A stretch of DNA of 64,000 nt from Streptomyces sp. NBC_00572 (GTDB lineage Bacteria > Actinomycetota > Actinomycetes > Streptomycetales > Streptomycetaceae), in the NCBI RefSeq assembly GCF_026341815.1, contig NZ_JAPENX010000002.1, positions 372,001 through 436,000 on the forward strand, given 5' to 3'. A model generated the notes under the pieces. That model did not search any database. It saw only the letters and a list, made by a program, of their open reading frames with translations, and had not been told where the DNA came from. Made by a program: the position numbers and the translations under genes. The first letter of the stretch is position 1; each line of letters opens with the position of its first letter. Positions 59,780 to 64,000 of this stretch are shown in pieces.

Positions 59780-60388
59780 ATGCCAAGAGCCGTGCCACGT
59801 TCGCCCCGTCTCACCACCGCGACGGCGGACGTGGCGTCCGTACCGGCTTCCGGGCCGCCCCTGACACCGCAGCTCACCCCGGCCTGGCTCCTGGCCGCCG
59901 TCGGACTCCTCGCCACGGCGTTCATCGCGGGGGCCTGCTGGACGGCGGGGCACGTCCACGCGGACGGCTCGCTCCAGACGGTGGCCCGCTTCCTTCACCT
60001 CGCCTTCCTCACCGTGGGTTTCGGATCGGTGCTCGCCGTCGACTGGTTCGCCGTCCTGTGGCTGACCGGCCGACGCCCCCTCGCCGGCGTCCTCGACACC
60101 GCCTGCGCGCTCCAGACCCCGATCTGGGCCGGCCTGGGCGGCCTCGTCGTCACCGGACTCTTCCTCCGCCCCGACCTCGGATCCACGCTCACCCTCGTCA
60201 AACTCGGGCTGGTCGTGGCCGTCACCCTCAACGGCCTCTGGGCACATCGGCTCGGACAGCTCCTGGACGGGTTCCGGGATTCCGCCGTCCCGCGCGGGCT
60301 GCTCGTCCGCTCGGGCGTCGCGGCGACGGTCAGTCAGACCGGTTGGTGGGGCGCCTGCCTGATCGGTTTCCTCAACAGCCAGTCCTGA
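59780..60388 (+). CDS. Iron-box-controlled integral membrane protein, CopD/cytochrome-b-like
   Basis: 202 residues from the ATG at 59780 (GGAAG 8 bases upstream). Five hydrophobic helices spaced through the chain, with histidines buried in helices (TAGHVHADGS, FLHLAFL, LWAHRLGQLL) that could bind haem or a metal. No signal peptide; it is membrane-spanning. An iron box 33 bases upstream makes it part of the iron response. Related proteins are annotated as hypothetical or CopD-like; the ion or haem role is inference. Confidence 0.78.
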   Translation: MPRAVPRSPRLTTATADVASVPASGPPLTPQLTPAWLLAAVGLLATAFIAGACWTAGHVHADGSLQTVARFLHLAFLTVGFGSVLAVDWFAVLWLTGRRPLAGVLDTACALQTPIWAGLGGLVVTGLFLRPDLGSTLTLVKLGLVVAVTLNGLWAHRLGQLLDGFRDSAVPRGLLVRSGVAATVSQTGWWGACLIGFLNSQS

Positions 60389-60435
60389 ACCGGGTCATTC
60401 CGGCGGCCTGCCGGTCCCGGGCACCCCTCCCCGTT

Positions 60436-60464
60436 TTGGATTGTCGGAGGATCATCAATACGAT
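60436..60464 (+). promoter_or_regulatory. Promoter of the VWA module (leaderless)
   Basis: TTGGAT (60436-60441) and TACGAT (60459-60464) are separated by 17 bases, and the ATG at 60471 lies 7 bases downstream of the -10, so the transcript most likely starts at the ATG. A nearby GGAGG at 60446-60450 is too far from the ATG to serve as its ribosome-binding site. Confidence 0.55.
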
Positions 60465-60470
60465 CCGGCG

Positions 60471-61745
60471 ATGATCACGAGAAAACGGCTGGCGACCGGG
60501 GCCTGCGCGCTGCTCGCCGCCCTGAGCGTCGCGCTCCTGCCGACGAGCGCGACCGCCGACGCGCCGGAGGCGAAGGAATCCCCCAAGGTCGAGCTGGTCC
60601 TCGACGTGAGCGGCTCCATGCGGGCCAAGGACATCGACGGCAAGTCCCGGATGACCGCGGCCAAGCAGGCCTTCAACGAGGTCCTCGACGCGGTGCCCGA
60701 GGAGGTCCGGCTCGGCATCCGCACCCTGGGCGCCGACTACCCCGGGCAGGACCGCAAGCGGGGCTGCAAGGACACCCGGCAGCTGTACCCGGTGGGCCCG
60801 CTCGACCGGACCGAGGCCAAGACCGCCGTGGCGACGCTCGCCCCGACGGGCTGGACCCCGATCGGCCCGGCGCTGCTCGGCGCGGCCAAGGACCTGGAGG
60901 GCGGTGACGCCACCCGCCGGATCGTGCTCATCACGGACGGCGAGGACACCTGCGCCCCGCTCGACCCGTGCCAGGTGGCGCGCGAGATCGCGGCCAAGGG
61001 CATCCACCTCGTCATCGACACCCTGGGCCTGGTGCCGGACGCCAAGACCCGGCAGCAGCTCACCTGTATCGCGGAGGCCACCGGAGGCACGTACACCTCC
61101 ATCCACCGCACCGAGGAGCTCTCCCGGCGGGTCCGTCAGCTGGTCGACCGTGCCGCCGACCCGGTCGTCACCCCCGTGGCCACCGAGGGCACGCTGCGCT
61201 GTGCCGACGCGCCGCAGCTCAAGCCCGGTCTGTACACCGACCGCGAGTCCTTCGGCCAGCACCGCTGGTACCGGGTGGACCTGCTGCCCGGTCAGGAACT
61301 CCGCGCCTCCGTCAGCGTGTCGGCCGACCGTGCCGTCAACAACGACTACGGGGTGCTGCTGCGTGCCGTCACCCGCCACGGCCGGGAGATCGTCCGCGGC
61401 TCCGAGGCGGGCGACGGACGCACCGACGTGATCTCGACCGGTCTGCGCTACCCGAAGCCGGAGCTCGACGACGAGCCCGAGGACGGCAAGCCGGCCGCCG
61501 AGACGGTCTGTCTCCAGGTCAGCAACTCGTTCTCCGCTCCCCCGTCGGTCAAGACGACGCCGGGCATGCCGATCGAGCTGACGGTGGACGTCGTCGACGG
61601 CCCGTCGACGGCCTCGGACGTGGCCTCGTTCGGTCTCGGCCGCGGCTGGTGGCTGCTCGGCGCGCTGGTGCTCGCCGGCTTCCTGGCCGGTCTGGTCTGG
61701 GGCTGGCTGTCCCGCTGGCGCGTCGCTGTCTGGAGGACCAACTGA
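60471..61745 (+). CDS. Secreted von Willebrand factor type A protein with C-terminal anchor
   Basis: 424 residues from the ATG at 60471. Signal peptide MITRKRLATGACALLAALSVALLPTSATA. The VWA domain is complete: VELVLDVSGSMRAKD with the MIDAS D-x-S-x-S at 45-49, TGWTPIGPAL with the MIDAS Thr and ITDGED with the MIDAS Asp. After ~100 residues comes a second folded region (LKPGLYTDRESFGQHRWYRVDLLPGQ...) and then a C-terminal membrane helix (GLGRGWWLLGALVLAGFLAGLVWGWLSRW). Domain order suggests a surface adhesin or a coupling protein to the next gene. Confidence 0.85.
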   Translation: MITRKRLATGACALLAALSVALLPTSATADAPEAKESPKVELVLDVSGSMRAKDIDGKSRMTAAKQAFNEVLDAVPEEVRLGIRTLGADYPGQDRKRGCKDTRQLYPVGPLDRTEAKTAVATLAPTGWTPIGPALLGAAKDLEGGDATRRIVLITDGEDTCAPLDPCQVAREIAAKGIHLVIDTLGLVPDAKTRQQLTCIAEATGGTYTSIHRTEELSRRVRQLVDRAADPVVTPVATEGTLRCADAPQLKPGLYTDRESFGQHRWYRVDLLPGQELRASVSVSADRAVNNDYGVLLRAVTRHGREIVRGSEAGDGRTDVISTGLRYPKPELDDEPEDGKPAAETVCLQVSNSFSAPPSVKTTPGMPIELTVDVVDGPSTASDVASFGLGRGWWLLGALVLAGFLAGLVWGWLSRWRVAVWRTN

Positions 61746-62584
61746 TGCGTACCGTACGCACGCTCGCCACGGCCGCGCTCGCGGGCGCCGCTCTCCTCGG
61801 TCTCGTGGCTCCGGCCGCCCTGGCCGACTCCCCCTCCGCCTCGGCGGACCCGAACGACGACACCGCCTCGACCGCCGGGCCGACGGAGGCGGGCACCACC
61901 TTCCGTACCGCCGCGCGCTTCCTCCCCGGGCAGCAGGCCACCGCGCAGGCCGCCACGGGTGACTACCTGTACTGGGTGTTCCCGGCGGACACCGGGCAGC
62001 GGCCGACGGTGAACGCCACCGTCACCCTGCCCGACGCGGCCCTGCGGCACGGCTCCGCCACCTGGCGGATCGACGTGTACGACGGGCTCCGGCGGCGCCA
62101 GCCGTGCATGTACGGGACCCAGTCCCGTGCCGCGGCGAAGGAGACGGCGACCGTGCAGCTCACCTGTGTGCTGCGGCCGGTCCGCGCCTCGGCCGACGGC
62201 TGGTCGAACGACCCGCTGCCGGGCAGCTACTACGTGCGGCTGACCGCCGGCGCGCTGCCGGACGAGGACCTCGGCCAGCCGTTCACGGCCCGGCTCGGGG
62301 TGAGCACCGTCGACAAGGGCGGCGCCTACGCCACCGACGGCTCGCTCGCCGCGCCGCTCGTCCCCGGGGCGACGACGGCCGACCAGGCGGAGGCCGACGA
62401 GAAGGCCGGCCGGCCCTCCGCCGTCGAGGCCGCGGCCCCGGAGGACGGCTGGTCCTCCGGATGGTGGTCCGACCGCTGGCTCTGGACGGCGGCGGGCGGC
62501 ATCCTCGCGGCCCTCGCGGGCATCGGCGGCTACAAGCTGACGCGTGGCGCGGGACGCCCGTCCCGCGTCCCGCCGGCCGTCTGA
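61745..62584 (+). CDS. Secreted partner protein of the VWA gene, C-terminal anchored
   Basis: 279 residues; ATG sharing the last base of the previous stop (TGATG). Signal peptide, then one beta-rich domain (QATAQAATGDYLYWVFPADTGQRPTVNATVTLPDAALRHGSATWRIDVYDGLRRRQPCMYGTQ and LTAGALPDEDLGQPFTARLGV) with two cysteines that could form a disulfide, and a C-terminal membrane helix preceded by a long Ala/Glu/Gly/Pro linker. No family recognised. Translational coupling to the VWA gene says they work together at the cell surface. Confidence 0.72.
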   Translation: MRTVRTLATAALAGAALLGLVAPAALADSPSASADPNDDTASTAGPTEAGTTFRTAARFLPGQQATAQAATGDYLYWVFPADTGQRPTVNATVTLPDAALRHGSATWRIDVYDGLRRRQPCMYGTQSRAAAKETATVQLTCVLRPVRASADGWSNDPLPGSYYVRLTAGALPDEDLGQPFTARLGVSTVDKGGAYATDGSLAAPLVPGATTADQAEADEKAGRPSAVEAAAPEDGWSSGWWSDRWLWTAAGGILAALAGIGGYKLTRGAGRPSRVPPAV

Positions 62585-62593
62585 CCTGTCCTC

Positions 62594-62645
62594 GGACGCA
62601 CGAAGGCCCCCACCGCGCCGATGCGGTGGGGGCCTTCGTGCGTCC
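62594..62645. terminator. Strong bidirectional hairpin terminator
   Basis: Perfect 23-bp arms (62594-62616 and 62623-62645) with a 6-base loop, between the convergent ends of the VWA module and the MFS gene. The most stable hairpin in the window. Confidence 0.93.
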
Positions 62646-62681
62646 GTCCCGGCCCGGGACACGGCCCGGGGTCGGTCCGGT

Positions 62682-63914
62682 TCACCGGCGGGCCGGGAAG
62701 CCGTGGGCGCGGGCACCGGCCACGATCGCGACCACCGGCACGAGGAGGACGAGCACGCTCCAGGGCAGGGCGCCCGCGCCGAGGACGTCGAGCAGGACAC
62801 CGCCGGCGATGCCGCCTGCCGCCATGGCCGCGTTCCAGAGGCTGACGAGCATCGTCTGGGCGGTGTCGGCGTGCTCTCCGCCCGCGTCGGCGACGGCCGT
62901 CTGGAGGAGGGTGGGCGCGCCGCCCCAGCCGAACCCCCAGAGCACGGCGGCCGTCAGGACGAGCTCGGTGCTCCCGGCCGTGACGGCGAGCACGGCGACG
63001 GCCACGGCGAACAGGACGGCGCCGGCGAGGGTCAGGGTCCTGAGCCTGCGGTCGATGTGCCGTCCGGTGAACCAGATCCCGGCGAGCGAGGCGGCGCCGA
63101 AGACCAGCAGGACGAGGCCGGTGGAGTCGGCGAGACCGAGACGGCCGAGGTAGGCGGCGACGTAGGTGTAGAGGATGGTGTGGGCCAGGACGAGGGTGAA
63201 CGTGGCGGCCAGGACCGGGAGGACACCGGGCACCTTCAGGGTCCGGGCGACCTGGGCGCGCCCGCCGTGTGCCTCGCCGGGCAGGTCGGGAACGGCGAGG
63301 GCGATCCAGCCGAGGAGCCCGACGGCGATCACGGTCATGGCGGTGAACGCGACCCGCCAGCCCACCGCGTCGCCGAGGAAGGTGCCGGCCGGTACTCCGA
63401 GGGAGAGTGCCAGCGGGATGCCGGTCATGGCGACGGCGACGGCCCGGCCCTGGAGGCGCGGCGGGGCGATGCGACGGGCGTATCCGGCGAGCAGCGCCCA
63501 GGCGAGGCCCGCGGCGACCCCGGCGAGGAACCGGGCGCCCATGGTGAGGGCGTACGAGGAGGAGGCGGCCGTGACGGTGTTGGCGGCGGCGAATCCGGCG
63601 ACCGAGGTGAGCAGGAGGCGCTTGCGGCGCCATGCGGCGGTGCGGGCGGCCAGGGGCACGGCGGTGAGGGCGGTGCCGAGGGCGTAGACGGTGACGGCCT
63701 GGCCCGTGGCGGCCTCACCGACGCCGAGGTCGGCGCTCATGGCGGGCAGGACACCGGCGGGGAGGGTCTCGGTGAGGCTGGTGACGAAGACCGCGGTGGC
63801 GAGGGCGAGCAGCGCGAGGAGCGGCAGCCGGCCGGACGGGGTGGTGGAGGCGGCGGGGGTCTCGGGGGCGGCGGGCGCTGCGGAACGGGCCGCCGCTGTC
63901 GTGTCGTTGGTCAT
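62682..63914 (-). CDS. MFS transporter, DHA1 type
   Basis: 410 residues. About 12 helices; a Ser/Thr/Ala/Pro-rich 28-residue N-terminal tail precedes the first helix. Motifs include TETLPAGVLPAMSADLG, motif A-like AARTAAWRRKRLL, GARFLAGVAAGLAWALLAGYARRIA and motif C-like GIPLALSLGVPAGTFLGDAVGWRVAF. Exports small molecules by proton antiport. Divergent from a MerR regulator that very likely controls it. Confidence 0.87.
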   Translation of the reverse strand: MTNDTTAAARSAAPAAPETPAASTTPSGRLPLLALLALATAVFVTSLTETLPAGVLPAMSADLGVGEAATGQAVTVYALGTALTAVPLAARTAAWRRKRLLLTSVAGFAAANTVTAASSSYALTMGARFLAGVAAGLAWALLAGYARRIAPPRLQGRAVAVAMTGIPLALSLGVPAGTFLGDAVGWRVAFTAMTVIAVGLLGWIALAVPDLPGEAHGGRAQVARTLKVPGVLPVLAATFTLVLAHTILYTYVAAYLGRLGLADSTGLVLLVFGAASLAGIWFTGRHIDRRLRTLTLAGAVLFAVAVAVLAVTAGSTELVLTAAVLWGFGWGGAPTLLQTAVADAGGEHADTAQTMLVSLWNAAMAAGGIAGGVLLDVLGAGALPWSVLVLLVPVVAIVAGARAHGFPARR

Positions 63915-63928
63915 GGATCTATGCTCGA

Positions 63929-63950
63929 ACCCTCACATTGATGTGAAGGT
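63929..63950. promoter_or_regulatory. MerR-type operator between the MFS and MerR genes
   Basis: Dyad ACC/GGT with inner TCACAT/ATGTGA around a central TG, in the 62-base divergent gap. This layout is typical of MerR-family sites that sit in a stretched promoter spacer. Confidence 0.65.
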
Positions 63951-63976
63951 CAAGCGAGTCCCTGGAGGGGGCGGCC

Positions 63977-64000
63977 ATGCGGATCGGGGAACTGTCGGAG
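63977..64000 (+). CDS. MerR-family regulator, first codons only (window end)
   Basis: Only eight codons are inside the window: MRIGELSE, the classic start of MerR family regulators (MRIGELA/SxxTGV). The ATG at 63977 is preceded by GGAGGGGG. The gene continues beyond base 64000. Divergent from the MFS gene with the operator between them. Confidence 0.7.

Noticed and set aside
1..64000. CRISPR arrays, insertion sequences, integrase and attachment sites
   Set aside because: No spaced identical repeats, transposase motifs, recombinase genes or tRNA-adjacent direct repeats were seen anywhere.

Overview
The window is about 72% GC with strong third-position GC bias, frequent GTG and TTG starts, GTGA/ATGA stop-start overlaps and perfect GC-rich hairpin terminators. 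Its gene content (ectABCD, OleD-type macrolide glycosyltransferase, Streptomyces-type cholesterol oxidase, SigB/SigF-family sigma factor, Lrp/MarR/TetR regulators with leaderless promoters) is what a Streptomyces or close relative chromosome carries. I see no rRNA, tRNA, CRISPR array, insertion sequence, integrase or phage structural gene, so this reads as chromosomal sequence with several accessory patches.

Layout. 0.4-8.7 kb: an MFS exporter with a HbpS/GlcG-like protein, then a minus-strand block with a lactate-2-monooxygenase-like flavoenzyme, a membrane-anchored hypothetical, a secreted pectate lyase-pectin methylesterase fusion, an NPP1 necrosis-inducing protein and a TetR regulator. 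8.7-11.3 kb: a TetR-flanked FAD monooxygenase and an OleD-like macrolide glycosyltransferase behind an 18-bp palindrome. 11.3-15.1 kb: single-chain SecDF, a small secreted protein, and a PlsC acyltransferase. 15.2-23.1 kb: the most unusual locus, a seven-gene run of cupin, two tandem zinc-ribbon/membrane/Toprim-like paralogues, a third soluble paralogue with a Spo11/TopoVI-A-like look, a membrane protein with an Asp/Gly-rich tail, an asparagine-synthetase-like enzyme lacking Cys2, and an aldehyde dehydrogenase. 23-31.5 kb: multicopper oxidase with membrane partner, amidohydrolase/MarR pair, Nudix, glutaminase, 3-hydroxyisobutyryl-CoA hydrolase-like enzyme, GNAT, RNase HI. 31.5-33.7 kb: a T4-like RNA repair pair (5'-kinase/3'-phosphatase plus Rnl1-like ligase).

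33.9-44.2 kb: a small hypothetical, a frameshifted dienelactone hydrolase, a PTP-family phosphatase, a YVTN lipoprotein, an FMN reductase, NDH-2, an L,D-transpeptidase-like lipoprotein, GNAT, a reductase/AhpD-like pair behind a 19-bp palindrome, and cholesterol oxidase. 44.2-47.6 kb: aspartate ammonia-lyase and asparaginase divergent from an Lrp/AsnC regulator, turning asparagine into fumarate. 47.8-55.4 kb: secreted endonuclease, then ectABCD-ehuBCDA, a complete ectoine/hydroxyectoine synthesis and uptake unit, convergent with a stress sigma factor. 56.5-64 kb: a decayed SulP transporter, an HPP membrane protein, a DUF6296-like protein, a flavodoxin-like protein, a membrane protein behind a good iron box, a two-gene von Willebrand A module, an MFS exporter and the first codons of a divergent MerR regulator.

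The best candidates for undescribed biology are the 15.2-23.1 kb Toprim-like/AsnB-like locus and, less novel, the RNA repair pair. All functional statements come from reading motifs by eye; no database search was run.
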